Assembly (NCBI RefSeq): GCF_014654205.1
Contig: NZ_BNAW01000006.1
Location: 62,001-126,000, forward strand
From: Amycolatopsis bullii
Lineage (GTDB): Bacteria > Actinomycetota > Actinomycetes > Mycobacteriales > Pseudonocardiaceae
Direction of reading: 5' to 3'
Length of the DNA stretch: 64,000 bases
Below the pieces are notes generated by a model that ran no database searches, was not told where the DNA came from, and worked only from the letters and a program-made list of their open reading frames with translations. This document shows, one piece after another, positions 45,202 to 54,337 of the stretch (position 1 is its first letter; each line of letters begins with the position of its first letter). The position numbers and the translations under genes were made by a program.

Positions 45202-46230
45202 TCAGGAGGCGACGACCGGCGCCCGCGTCAGCACCACGGCGAAGCCGAACGCCAGGCCCATCACGGTCAGCTCGAGCGTCGCCCACGCGGCGAGCGCCGT
45301 CCGGTCGTGCCGGACGATCCGCGGCATCAGGCGCCAGCGGACGTTCGCGCCGAGCAGCGCGATGACACCGGTGCACACGAGCTTCAGGACGAGCAGCTGC
45401 CCGTACGGCGTCGTGAAGATCGCCGCCCAGAACCCGATGGTCGGGTTCAGCGAGATTTCGACCAGACCGTTGAACAGCCCGGTCGCCGCGGAGAGGGCCA
45501 GGCAGAGCGTCGCGAGCTTCGAGAACCGGGGCAGCGCGTGCGCCAGCAGCGTCCGGTTCGCCACGAGGAGCACGGCCATCGCGCCGAGGCCGCCGGTCCA
45601 GGCGACCGCGCTCATGACGTGCAGCTCCATCGAGATCATCGTGTAGTCGTGGTAGTTCCAGTTCGACGCGTGCCCGGTGACCGGCAGCGGCAGCAGCGCG
45701 AACAGGCCGAGTCCGACGCGGACCTCGGCGGGCACCTTCTCGCCGAAGCGCAGGGCCAGCGCGCCGATCCCGGCGTGGACCAGCGCGAGCACCGCGACGA
45801 TGACGAGCGCCTTCCCGGCTCCGACGTCGGCGATGTACCGGCCGATGTCGGACGCCGAGAGCGTCGCCGAACCCGGCTTGTACTCCGCGGTCTGCAGGAT
45901 CAGCGCGACGACCGCGGCCGTGGCCCAGACGAGCGCGGCCGCGACACCGCCCGGGCGCGCCAGCCGCATGACCGGCTCGGTCAGCTTCGGCCGGTCGTAG
46001 CCGACGAGCACGGACAGCAGCGCGAGCCCGATGGTGGTGACCGCGGCGAGGTCGAGCAGGACCCGGACGACCGGGATCCCGGCCGAGACCACCGCGTCGG
46101 GCTGCACCACGCCGGGGACCGGGGCGGTGGCGGTGAGCGCGACGCCGATGAGGGCGCCCAGCAGGCCCGCCGTCACGACGCAGAACAGCGTCGCGTAGCG
46201 GGGTTTCGCGGTGGTCTCGGCCTGGGTCAT
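45202..46230 (-). CDS. copD: CopD-family copper resistance membrane protein
   Basis: A 342-residue polytopic protein with about eight helices. The C-terminal CopD domain has GHASNWNYHDYTMISMELHV with His residues facing the outer leaflet. CopD is thought to move copper delivered by CopC. It is the last gene of the copper operon, six bases after copC. Confidence 0.85.
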   Translation of the reverse strand: MTQAETTAKPRYATLFCVVTAGLLGALIGVALTATAPVPGVVQPDAVVSAGIPVVRVLLDLAAVTTIGLALLSVLVGYDRPKLTEPVMRLARPGGVAAALVWATAAVVALILQTAEYKPGSATLSASDIGRYIADVGAGKALVIVAVLALVHAGIGALALRFGEKVPAEVRVGLGLFALLPLPVTGHASNWNYHDYTMISMELHVMSAVAWTGGLGAMAVLLVANRTLLAHALPRFSKLATLCLALSAATGLFNGLVEISLNPTIGFWAAIFTTPYGQLLVLKLVCTGVIALLGANVRWRLMPRIVRHDRTALAAWATLELTVMGLAFGFAVVLTRAPVVAS

Positions 46231-46235
46231 CTGAA

Positions 46236-46804
46236 CTACTGCTTCTTCTCCGCTGGGTTTTCTTCACTGACCTTGCCGCCCGAGCGCAGGGCCACGGTCA
46301 GCCCGATGGCCAGCAGCACGACGGCGCCGGCGATCCAGACCCAGATCGGCACGCCGGTCGACGACGACTGCGGCGCCGCCTGCGACGAACCGCCCGGCGA
46401 CCTCGCCGCGTCGACGGACGCCGGGGTGCCGGTGCCGGCCGTCGTCAGGGTGAAGGAGAACTCCCCGGTCACCGGGTGGCCGTCCGCGGACAGCACCCGG
46501 TAGCCGACGGTGTACTTCCCGGCCGGCCCGAGCGGCCGCAGGGGCGCGCTGATGACGTTGTTCACCACGCCGATCGGCCCCTCGGCCCACTGGCCGCCGC
46601 CGGGCCCGGTCACCGCGATCTGGTTGACGTCCGCGCCCTGCACGTACTGGTCGAAGGTCAGGCTGATCTTCGCCGGGCCGGCGGCGACGGACGAGCCGTT
46701 CGCCGGGTCCGAGGAGATCAGCACGTTGTGCGCCAGCGCCGGGGTGGCCGTGCCGAGCACCCGCCCACCCCGGTCAACGCCAGCGCGACGAGCACACCGC
46801 GCAT
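46236..46804 (-). pseudogene. copC: CopC-type copper-binding protein with frameshifted signal peptide
   Basis: The mature CopC domain is intact: HNVLISSDPANGS starts with the copper-binding His, followed by FSFT and a C-terminal membrane helix (WVWIAGAVVLLAIGLTVAL). However the natural ATG at 46804, directly after the YcnI stop (TAAATG), is in a different frame. Frame 1 encodes MRGVLVALALTGVGG and then leaves the gene. One extra G in the GGCGGG tract near 46760 would give a perfect signal peptide ending PALA-H. Without it only a GTG at 46760 remains, giving a truncated signal. Real mutation or assembly error cannot be told from sequence. Confidence 0.7.
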
Positions 46805-47560
46805 TTAGCTGTTGCCTCCCGACTTGGCCGTGGCCTTGCGCGCCCGGATGGTCGCGCCGGCCCCGACGCCGAGGCCGATGGCGCCGACGAGCAGACCGGC
46901 CCCGCCGAGCCAGCGGGCCGTGGTGTCGGACGCCGCCGCGGCTTCAGTGTGCTCCCCGGTGGTGGCCGCCGTGTTCGCGGCCATCCCGTGTTCGTCGCCC
47001 TCCGACTTCGCGGCCAGCTTGACGGCCGGCGTCGGGTGCTCCGGCTCCTCGCCGTTCGCCGGGGTCGGCTGGTTCCAGTCGACGACCTTGCCGTCGCTGT
47101 AGGTCTGGTGGGCCGGGAACTCCACCTGGTCCACGTTGGTCGGCAGCGGGCCGAAGGAGACCGAGAACTCCTGGTAGTCGGTGGCCTTGAGCTCGTTGCC
47201 CGGCTGCGCGGTCCAGGTGACCGCGGTGACGGCTTCGGTGATCTGCGTCCCGTTGTCCTTGGTGATCGGGGTGGGCAGCTTCGACTTCGTCACCTCGGCG
47301 GTCCAGCCGGGCACCGGCTTGGTCCGCACCGAGCCGATGCCGTAGTCCGCCTTGAAGTCGACGGCGACCTTCGTGGTGGTGATGGGGTCCTTCTCCTCGC
47401 TCGGCACGCGGAAGACGATCGCCGCGTAGCCGCCCTTCGTGGGCTGCGGGCCGTAGACGTTGGCCGTCACGTGCGCGGACGCGACGCCGGTGCCGAGGAG
47501 ACCGGCGACACCGACGGCGGCGACGAGGAAACCGGCGCGCTTGAAGACGTGCTGGGACAT
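46805..47560 (-). CDS. ycnI: YcnI-family (DUF1775) copper-binding secreted protein
   Basis: A 251-residue protein with signal peptide ending ASA before HVTANVYG; the new N-terminal His is the copper ligand of this family. The DUF1775 domain covers about 30-170, followed by a flexible linker and a C-terminal membrane helix (WLGGAGLLVGAIGLGVGAG), so the protein is anchored outside. Its stop is adjacent to the copC start. It belongs to a copper acquisition or resistance operon. Confidence 0.9.
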   Translation of the reverse strand: MSQHVFKRAGFLVAAVGVAGLLGTGVASAHVTANVYGPQPTKGGYAAIVFRVPSEEKDPITTTKVAVDFKADYGIGSVRTKPVPGWTAEVTKSKLPTPITKDNGTQITEAVTAVTWTAQPGNELKATDYQEFSVSFGPLPTNVDQVEFPAHQTYSDGKVVDWNQPTPANGEEPEHPTPAVKLAAKSEGDEHGMAANTAATTGEHTEAAAASDTTARWLGGAGLLVGAIGLGVGAGATIRARKATAKSGGNS

Positions 47561-47636
47561 GGGTTCACTCCTGATGAACTCAAGAAAGGGGACGGCTCGG
47601 TGCGGGGACCGGCCGTTTTTCGGAGACGAGCTGGGT

Positions 47637-48182
47637 TCAGGAGTGCGCGGGCGGGCCGCGCCGCCCGCGGATCCGGCGCAGGTCGACGCCGACGAGGTGG
47701 TCCGGGCCGCCCGGACGGACCGGGACGAGCGCGGGCGCCGCGGACGGCACCGGCAGCGGGGTGAGCAGCCGCGGCAGGATCGCGCGCAGCACGGCCAGCA
47801 CCGTCAGGAGCATCGTGTCCGCGCGGGCGAGCAGGAGCGCGGTGAGCACCGTGGCGAGCACGTGCGCGGCGGTCATGCCGAGCCCGGTCGGTCCGGGCGT
47901 CGCGTCCATGTCGTGGTGGTCGGCGAGCGTGGTCAGCAGCAGGTGCATCACCAGCTGGGCGGTCCCGAGCAGGGCGATCGTGGCGACCGGTCCGCGCGCC
48001 TTGCCGGCGAGCGCGTTCGCGGTCCAGCCGAACAGGCCGGCGAGCAGCACGGTCATCGCCGGGTCCGGCAGGCCACCGTCGGCGATCCGGTGCGCGGTGA
48101 CGGAAAGTGCACCGGCGCACACGGCGAGCAATGCTCCGCGGGTAGCTCCGAGCACGGCGGGACGCCGTGTCGGATCGCTCAT
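47637..48182 (-). CDS. Small integral membrane protein of the copper operon
   Basis: A 181-residue protein with about four hydrophobic helices and HHDMDATPG between two of them, possibly a metal-binding loop. It is unrecognised beyond frequent position upstream of YcnI/CopC genes. Start ATG at 48182 chosen because upstream frame is Arg-rich and lacks a ribosome site. Same strand and 76 bases from ycnI, so probably cotranscribed. Confidence 0.7.
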   Translation of the reverse strand: MSDPTRRPAVLGATRGALLAVCAGALSVTAHRIADGGLPDPAMTVLLAGLFGWTANALAGKARGPVATIALLGTAQLVMHLLLTTLADHHDMDATPGPTGLGMTAAHVLATVLTALLLARADTMLLTVLAVLRAILPRLLTPLPVPSAAPALVPVRPGGPDHLVGVDLRRIRGRRGPPAHS

Positions 48183-48423
48183 GAAGAGCAGCCTAAGGGA
48201 CCTGCTCCGCCGTGAACGTGTGATCCCGTGAACTGAGCACACACCGAGTTCACGGCCCGCGCCACGCGGTGGTTCAGGCGATTTGTTGCCGATCTCCGCC
48301 GACTGGGCCACGGTGGGCCGAGGACGCGGGTTTCGGACGGCAGTGTCGTGGGTACTGAGCCGCTGGTCAGGAACTAGCCCGTTCGGGTGAAGGCCGGCGC
48401 GAAGGGCGGGAGAGCGAACACGG

Positions 48424-49071
48424 ATGAACCTCTTCGACTACATCTCCGACCGGGCGGGCAAGCTGTGGCTGGAGGCCTACCTGCACACCAGCATGGTGGT
48501 GCAGTGCACGGTCATCGCCGCGGTCCTCGGCGTGCTGATCGGGGTCGCGGTCTACCGCAGCCCGATCGGTTCGGCGGTGGCCACGGCGCTGGCGAGCACG
48601 ATCCTGACGGTCCCGTCGTTCGCCCTCCTGGGCCTGCTGATCCCGGTTTCGGGGCTCGGTCCGACGACCGCCGTGATCGCGCTGGTGCTCTACGGCCTGC
48701 TGCCGATCGTCCGGAACACCATCGTCGGGCTCGACGGGGTCGACCCGGCGGTCACCGACGCCGCCCGCGGCATCGGGATGAGCCGCTTCGGCGTGCTCAC
48801 CCGCGTCGAGCTGCGGCTGGCCTGGCCGGCGATCCTCACCGGCATGCGGGTGGCCACCCAGATGCTGATGGGCATCGCGGTGATCGCCGCCTACGCGAAG
48901 GGGCCCGGCTTCGGCGCCGAGGTCTTCTCCGGCCTGACGAACGCGGGGAGCACGAACTCCCTCAACCAAGCCGTCACCGGCACGGTCGGGGTGGTCATCC
49001 TCGCCCTGCTCCTCGACGGCGTCTACGTCATGATCAAGCGCTTCACCGTCTCTAGGGGTGTCCGTGGCTGA
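48424..49071 (+). CDS. Osmoprotectant ABC permease (OpuCB/ProW type)
   Basis: A 215-residue permease with five to six helices and the EAA-type loop VTDAARGIGMSRFGVLTRVEL. First gene of a four-gene importer for glycine betaine, carnitine, choline or related compounds. Overlaps the ATPase gene by eight bases. Confidence 0.9.
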   Translation: MNLFDYISDRAGKLWLEAYLHTSMVVQCTVIAAVLGVLIGVAVYRSPIGSAVATALASTILTVPSFALLGLLIPVSGLGPTTAVIALVLYGLLPIVRNTIVGLDGVDPAVTDAARGIGMSRFGVLTRVELRLAWPAILTGMRVATQMLMGIAVIAAYAKGPGFGAEVFSGLTNAGSTNSLNQAVTGTVGVVILALLLDGVYVMIKRFTVSRGVRG

Positions 49072-50230
49072 GAACGAGGAAGTCTCCGGCGTCGAAATCG
49101 AGCTGGAGCACGTGACCAAGCGGTACCCCGGCACCCGCACCCCGGCGGTCGACGACTTCTCGATGGTCGTCCCGGCCGGCAAGATCGTCGTCTTCGTCGG
49201 CCCGTCCGGCTGCGGCAAGACGACCACCATGCGGATGATCAACCGGCTGATCGAGCCGACGTCCGGCCGGATCACCATCGGCGGCGAGGACGCGCTGAAG
49301 CTCGACGTCGACACCCTGCGCCGCCGCATCGGCTACGCGATCCAGCAGGCGGGGCTCTTCCCGCACTTCACCGTCGCGCAGAACATCGCGGTGGTGCCGG
49401 GCCTGCTCGGCTGGGACAAGAAGAAGGTCAACGACCGCGTCGAGGAGATGATGGACCTGGTCGGGCTCGACCCGGCCGACTTCCGCGACCGCTTCCCGCG
49501 CCAGCTCTCCGGCGGGCAGCAGCAGCGCGTGGGCGTGGCGCGGGCGCTCGCCGCGGACCCGCCGGTGCTGCTGATGGACGAGCCGTTCGGCGCGGTCGAC
49601 CCGATCACCCGCGGCAACCTGCAGGACGAGCTGCTGCGGCTGCAGACCGAGCTGAAGAAGACGATCGTCTTCGTCACGCACGACTTCGACGAGGCCGTGA
49701 AGCTGGGCGACAAGATCGCGGTGCTCGGCAACCAGTCGACGATCCTGCAGTACGACACGCCCGAAGCGATCCTGGCGAACCCGGCGGACGACACGGTCGC
49801 GGGCTTCGTGGGCGCGGGCGCGTCGCTGAAGCAGCTGACCCTGCTGCGCGTCCGGGACGTCGAACTCCAGCAGGACGCGCTCACGGTGACCGCCGACGAG
49901 TCGCCCGCTTCGGTGCGCGAGAAGCTCCAGTCCTCGCGCAAGCACTTCGCGCTGGTGCTGGACGCGCGGCGCCGTCCGACGCGCTGGGTGCACGTCCGCG
50001 AGCTGACGTCGGCGACGTCGCTGGCCAACCTCGGCAAGCCGCTGCGCGACGTCGTCAGCCTGCAGTCGACGCTGCAGGACGCGCTCGAGGCGATGCTCGC
50101 CGAAGGCGGGTCGGTGCCGGTCACCGGCGCGCGCGGGGAGTACGCGGGCACCATCCAGCTGGACACGGTGATCGCGACCATCCAGCAGCTGCGCGAGGAG
50201 CACACGAACGACGAAGAGGTGCCGGCATGA
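49064..50230 (+). CDS. Osmoprotectant ABC ATPase with CBS domains (OpuCA/ProV type)
   Basis: A 388-residue ATPase with Walker A GPSGCGKTT, Q-loop YAIQQAGLFPH, signature LSGGQQQRV, Walker B LLMDEPFGAVD and H-loop FVTHDF. The C-terminal 120 residues form CBS-type repeats that sense ionic strength in this family. GTG 49064 has AGGGG five bases upstream; the GTG at 49058 would place it inside the site. Confidence 0.92.
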   Translation: MAENEEVSGVEIELEHVTKRYPGTRTPAVDDFSMVVPAGKIVVFVGPSGCGKTTTMRMINRLIEPTSGRITIGGEDALKLDVDTLRRRIGYAIQQAGLFPHFTVAQNIAVVPGLLGWDKKKVNDRVEEMMDLVGLDPADFRDRFPRQLSGGQQQRVGVARALAADPPVLLMDEPFGAVDPITRGNLQDELLRLQTELKKTIVFVTHDFDEAVKLGDKIAVLGNQSTILQYDTPEAILANPADDTVAGFVGAGASLKQLTLLRVRDVELQQDALTVTADESPASVREKLQSSRKHFALVLDARRRPTRWVHVRELTSATSLANLGKPLRDVVSLQSTLQDALEAMLAEGGSVPVTGARGEYAGTIQLDTVIATIQQLREEHTNDEEVPA

Positions 50231-51006
50231 CAGCAGCCGTCGACACCGGCTTCAGCACTGAATCGGGCTCGAAACGCGCGGAACGCGTCCGGCTGTTCGC
50301 CCAGCCGATCGCGGTGCTGGTGATCGTCGCGGTGACGCTGGTCGCCGTGTTCTCCAGCGGGCTGAACGCGACGGAGAAGGCGACGCTCAACGCGTCGACC
50401 CTGCTCACGGCGTTGGGGGACCACGTGCTGATGACGCTCGTGGTGACCGCGATCGTCGTGCTGGTCGCGGTGCCGCTCGGGGTGATCGTCACGCGGCCGT
50501 GGGCGCGCTTCCTGGCCCCGGTCTTCCTGGCCATCGCGAACATCGGCCAGGCCGCGCCCGCGCTCGGCGTGCTGGTGCTGTGGTTCATCGTCACCGGCGC
50601 GACCGGCGGGATCTGGGTGGCCGCGCTGCCGCTGGCGTTCTACTCGCTGCTGCCGGTGCTGCGGAACACGATGGTCGGCATCCAGCAGGTCGACCCGGCC
50701 CTGATCGACGCGGGCCGCGGCATCGGCATGTCGGCGGGCGCGGTGCTCTGGCGCGTCGAGCTGCCGCTGGCCGTCCCGCTGATCCTGGCCGGCCTGCGCA
50801 CGTCGCTGGTCCTGGCGGTCGGCACGGCGACGTTCGGCATGTTCGTCAACGCCGGTGGCTTCGGGCTCCTGATCGACACCGGCTACAAGCTGAACCTGAC
50901 CTCGGTGCTGGTGACCGGCTCGGTATTGGCCGTCGCGCTGGCGCTGCTGGTCGACTGGCTGGGCGCGGTCGCCGAACAGTACTTCGGACCGAAGGGGCTG
51001 CGATGA
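50227..51006 (+). CDS. Osmoprotectant ABC permease (OpuCD type)
   Basis: A 259-residue permease with an N-terminal cytoplasmic stretch, six helices and loop PALIDAGRGIGMSAGAVLWRV. Coupled to the ATPase (ATGA) and to the binding protein (ATGA). Confidence 0.9.
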   Translation: MTAAVDTGFSTESGSKRAERVRLFAQPIAVLVIVAVTLVAVFSSGLNATEKATLNASTLLTALGDHVLMTLVVTAIVVLVAVPLGVIVTRPWARFLAPVFLAIANIGQAAPALGVLVLWFIVTGATGGIWVAALPLAFYSLLPVLRNTMVGIQQVDPALIDAGRGIGMSAGAVLWRVELPLAVPLILAGLRTSLVLAVGTATFGMFVNAGGFGLLIDTGYKLNLTSVLVTGSVLAVALALLVDWLGAVAEQYFGPKGLR

Positions 51007-51962
51007 AACTCCGGCGACTGGCGGTCGTGGCGCTGCTCGGCGTCACGCTGTCGTCCTGCGGCCTGACGGTCAACCAGGCGGTGCCGTACGACATCAAGCC
51101 CGGCTCGATCCAGCCGATCCCGGCTCTGCAGGGGGTGAAGGTGACGGTGGGGTCGAAGGACTTCACCGAGAACATCATCCTGGCGTACATGGCCGAGATG
51201 GCGTTGACGGCCGCGGGCGCGGACGTCGTGGACCTCTCGGACATCAAGGGGTCGAACTCGTCGCGCCAGGCGCTGCTGTCCGGGCAGACCGACGTCACGT
51301 GGGAGTACACGGGCACGGGCTGGATCAACTACCAGGGCAACGAGCTCCCGGTCCCGGGCGGCGAGCAGGCCCAGTACGAGGCGACGGCCAAGGCGGACAA
51401 GGAGAAGTTCGGCGTCACGTGGCTGAACTATTCGCCGCTGAACGACCAGTACGCGTTCGCGGTGACGGAGGCGTACGGCGCTCAGAACAACCTGAAGACG
51501 ACGTCCGACTTGGCGGCGTTCATCAAGCAGAAGCCGGACCAGGCGGTGTTCTGCCTGGAGACGGAATTCACCAGCCGCCAGGACGGCTTCCCGGCCGCGG
51601 TGAAGGCGTACGGCTTCCAGAACCCCACGGTGAAGAACTTCGGCATCGGCACGATTTATTCGGCGGTGGCGAGCGGAACCTGCCCGGTGGGCGAGGTGTT
51701 CACGACGGACGGCCGGATCTCGGGCTTGAACCTGCGGGTCCTGGAGGACGACAAGAAGGCGTTCCCCCAGTACAACGCGGTGGCCACGCTGCGCACGGAG
51801 TGGCTCGACCAGCACCCGGAGGTCCGCGGCCCCCTGGAAAAGGTGAGCGCGGCGATCGACAACGAGCAGATGGTCGAGCTGTGCAAGCAGGTGGACGTCG
51901 ACGGCGAGGACGCGGGCAAGGTAGCCCACGACTGGATGGTCGAGAAGGGCTTCATCCGGTAG
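51003..51962 (+). CDS. Osmoprotectant substrate-binding lipoprotein (OpuCC type)
   Basis: A 319-residue lipoprotein with lipobox LSSCG. The start of the mature domain VTVGSKDFTENIILAYM is the OpuC/ProX signature, and LLSGQTDVTWEYTGT and NYSPLNDQYAFAV carry aromatic ligand residues. Last gene; followed by a strong terminator. Confidence 0.92.
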   Translation: MKLRRLAVVALLGVTLSSCGLTVNQAVPYDIKPGSIQPIPALQGVKVTVGSKDFTENIILAYMAEMALTAAGADVVDLSDIKGSNSSRQALLSGQTDVTWEYTGTGWINYQGNELPVPGGEQAQYEATAKADKEKFGVTWLNYSPLNDQYAFAVTEAYGAQNNLKTTSDLAAFIKQKPDQAVFCLETEFTSRQDGFPAAVKAYGFQNPTVKNFGIGTIYSAVASGTCPVGEVFTTDGRISGLNLRVLEDDKKAFPQYNAVATLRTEWLDQHPEVRGPLEKVSAAIDNEQMVELCKQVDVDGEDAGKVAHDWMVEKGFIR

Positions 51963-51965
51963 CCG

Positions 51966-51999
51966 AACGGCCGGGCAGCAATCACGTTGCCCGGCCGTT
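51966..51999 (+). terminator. Terminator after osmoprotectant operon
   Basis: A 12-bp perfect stem (51966-51977 with 51988-51999) followed by a T begins four bases after the stop. Confidence 0.85.
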
Positions 52000-52013
52000 T
52001 GTCAAATCAGCCA

Positions 52014-52037
52014 TCCACAGGCGCGGAGTTGTCCACA
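52014..52037 (+). promoter_or_regulatory. DnaA-box-like pair in convergent gap
   Basis: ATCCACAG at 52013-52020 and TTGTCCACA at 52029-52037 lie between the osmoprotectant operon and a convergent gene. The second matches the actinobacterial DnaA box exactly. Confidence 0.4.
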
Positions 52038-52122
52038 GATTTCCCGCGCACCCGTTTTTGGCCCCTGCCGCCGATAGACTGGACCAGGGGACGCCCCCCG
52101 GGACAGGGCGGGGGCTGCCCGG

Positions 52123-52584
52123 TCAGATTCCGAGCCGGTGCAACAACTGCCCCTCCAGCCGCTCCAGCTCGCCGGCCACCGCCCGGTGCACCGACTTCCG
52201 CCGCGCCGACGGCATCCGCTCCGCCGCCCGGACCGAAGCCGACAGCTGCTCCAGCGTTCCCAGCGCGCCGCGCGCGAACTCCCGGTCCGCGTCCGAAGCC
52301 TTCTCCGACTTCTGCAGGTCCTGGCAGCCCTCGGCCACCCCCGCGATCCGGGCGTGCAGCGCCGCGCCGCGGCCGGTGTACAAGCCCAGCTTGTCGACCG
52401 AGACCCCCAGCTTGCGCGCCTGGTAGCGGTCGTACGCCTCCCGGGCCGCGCCCGCCGCGCGCACCGCGAACGGCGCCACCACCGGGATCACCGCCGGCCC
52501 GAGCACCTTCGCCACCGCGACCGCGTTCTTCGCCCTTTTAGGGGTGAACCTGGCTTCACCCTCGACCTTGGCCTTGCGCGCCAT
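52123..52584 (-). CDS. DUF6474-like hypothetical protein
   Basis: A 153-residue, Arg/Lys/Ala-rich helical protein with KAKNAVAVAKVLGPAVIPVV-like hydrophobic segment near the N-terminus and YQARKLGVSVDKLGLYTGRG. By pattern it resembles DUF6474 of actinobacteria; the function is unknown. Divergent from the RecB-like nuclease. Confidence 0.6.
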   Translation of the reverse strand: MARKAKVEGEARFTPKRAKNAVAVAKVLGPAVIPVVAPFAVRAAGAAREAYDRYQARKLGVSVDKLGLYTGRGAALHARIAGVAEGCQDLQKSEKASDADREFARGALGTLEQLSASVRAAERMPSARRKSVHRAVAGELERLEGQLLHRLGI

Positions 52585-52674
52585 GGCACCTCCTGCGACG
52601 TGTCGAGGTCGAACTTACTGGTCGCCTGGGTGGCGGGCATGTCGGCTCGGCGGTGGGAATCTAGAGTGATCTCC

Positions 52675-54315
52675 ATGAACACCGAGGTGGTACTCGACGC
52701 GGGCGCGGTCAGCCGCTGCCGTCGCCGCGTGCACCTCGAGCACGATCCCGCCATGCGCGAGGTCCCGCTTTCCCCGCCCGACCCCACCGCCCAGCAGCGG
52801 ATCGACGACGCCACCGCCCACCGCGAGGACATCGTCACCCGGCTGATGGCCGCGAACGACGACCACTGGGTGAAGATCGGCCGCGACCTCCCCGCCCATG
52901 AGCGCGTCGAGCAGACGCTGCAGGCCTTCGCCGACGGGGCGCGCTACATCTGGGGTGCGCTGCTGCCGGTCGACACGGCCGGGCACCGGCGTGGCGGGAT
53001 CGACCTGCTGGTGCGCACCGGCCGCGGCTACGTCCCGGTGCTCGTCGTGCGCCACCGCATCACCGACCGCGGCACCGGCGCGATCGTCACCGAAATGACC
53101 GACCTCGACCCGGCGCACCGGAAGGCCGACGAGGGCCGCAAGGTCCGCTCGCAGCCGCGTGACCAGCTCAAGCTCGTGCACATCCGCCGCATGCTGCAGA
53201 CGCTCGGGCAGGCCGACGAGAGCCTCACCCTCGGCGGCGTCATCGGGCTCGACGCCGATGTCGTCGTCTGGCACGACCTCACCGCGGGCACCTGGCCGGG
53301 CGGGCGCACCGCGCTCACCGAGTACCAGGCCCGGTTCGCCGACCGGCTGGCCATCGCCACCGCCGCCGCGAACGGCGAGGAGCCGCTGGCCGAGCCGTCG
53401 CGCGTGCTGGAGTGCAAGCGCTGCCCGTGGTGGCCGACGTGCGAGGTCGTGCTCACCGAGACCCGGGACGTCAGCCTGGTCGTGCGCGGCGAGGACGCCG
53501 TCGAGCTGCGCCGCGCCGGCGTGTCCACTGTGGACAACCTGGCCGCGCTCGACCCGGCGGGTGAACCGCCGGCGGTGAACTGGACGGGCGTCACCTTCCC
53601 GGACGCCGTCGTGCTCGCCCGCGCCTGGCTGGCCGACCTGACCCTGGTGCGCCGCGTCGACCGGGTCGAGGTGCCGCGCGCCGACGTCGAGGTCGACGTC
53701 GACATGGAGAGCTTCGGCGACGCCGGCGCGTACCTCTGGGGCTGCCTGCTGACCGGCGCCGACATCGGCGTCCCGCGGGGCTACCGCGCCTTCGCGACCT
53801 GGGACCCGCTGCCCACCGACGACGAGGCCCGCTCCTTCGCCGAGTTCTGGGCCTGGCTCACCGACGTCCGCGAGCGCACCGAAGCGGCCGGAATGACCTT
53901 CCGCGCCTACTGCTACAACGCGCTCGCCGAGAACCGCTGGCTCTTCGGCTCGGTCGAGCGCTTCGGCGACCACCCCGGCGTGCCCACGAAGAAGGACATC
54001 CAGTCCTTTGTGGATTCCGAGCAGTGGGTGGACCTCTTCCGCAGCGTCACCGACCAGTTCCTGTGCTCCCACGGCAAGGGCCTGAAGGTGATCGCGCCGG
54101 TGGCCGGCTTTTCCTGGCGCGACCCGGAGGCGGGCGGCGAGGCGTCGATGCGCTGGTACCGCGACGCCGTGGGCATGGACGGCGAGAAGCCGGACGACGA
54201 CCAGCGCGAGCGGCTCCTGCGCTACAACGAGGACGACGTCCTCGCGACCCGGGCGCTGCGTGAGTGGATCGACGCGCGCGCCCAGGCCGAAGTGCCGTAC
54301 ATGTTCGACCTCTGA
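52675..54315 (+). CDS. TM0106-family RecB-like putative nuclease
   Basis: A 546-residue protein. The N-terminal part has a RecB-type PD-(D/E)xK region around GGIDLLVRTG, a cysteine cluster CKRCPWWPTCE (four-Cys or Fe-S like), and a C-terminal RNase H-like exonuclease fold beginning VDVDMES and ending NEDDVLATRAL. This order is the TM0106 family seen in CRISPR-associated and free-standing forms; no cas gene is nearby. ATG at 52675 is chosen because upstream in-frame codons lie in the divergent gene. Confidence 0.85.
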   Translation: MNTEVVLDAGAVSRCRRRVHLEHDPAMREVPLSPPDPTAQQRIDDATAHREDIVTRLMAANDDHWVKIGRDLPAHERVEQTLQAFADGARYIWGALLPVDTAGHRRGGIDLLVRTGRGYVPVLVVRHRITDRGTGAIVTEMTDLDPAHRKADEGRKVRSQPRDQLKLVHIRRMLQTLGQADESLTLGGVIGLDADVVVWHDLTAGTWPGGRTALTEYQARFADRLAIATAAANGEEPLAEPSRVLECKRCPWWPTCEVVLTETRDVSLVVRGEDAVELRRAGVSTVDNLAALDPAGEPPAVNWTGVTFPDAVVLARAWLADLTLVRRVDRVEVPRADVEVDVDMESFGDAGAYLWGCLLTGADIGVPRGYRAFATWDPLPTDDEARSFAEFWAWLTDVRERTEAAGMTFRAYCYNALAENRWLFGSVERFGDHPGVPTKKDIQSFVDSEQWVDLFRSVTDQFLCSHGKGLKVIAPVAGFSWRDPEAGGEASMRWYRDAVGMDGEKPDDDQRERLLRYNEDDVLATRALREWIDARAQAEVPYMFDL

Positions 54316-54337
54316 GGTGCTTTGTCGACTAAGACAC

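Noticed and set aside
46761..46804. Short lipoprotein-like frame MRGVLVALALTGVGGCS before copC
   Set aside because: The Cys appears only because of the frameshift; the sequence is better explained as the first half of the CopC signal peptide.
52675..54315. CRISPR-associated Cas4
   Set aside because: Length and C-terminal RNase H-like domain differ from Cas4 and there are no repeats or cas genes nearby.
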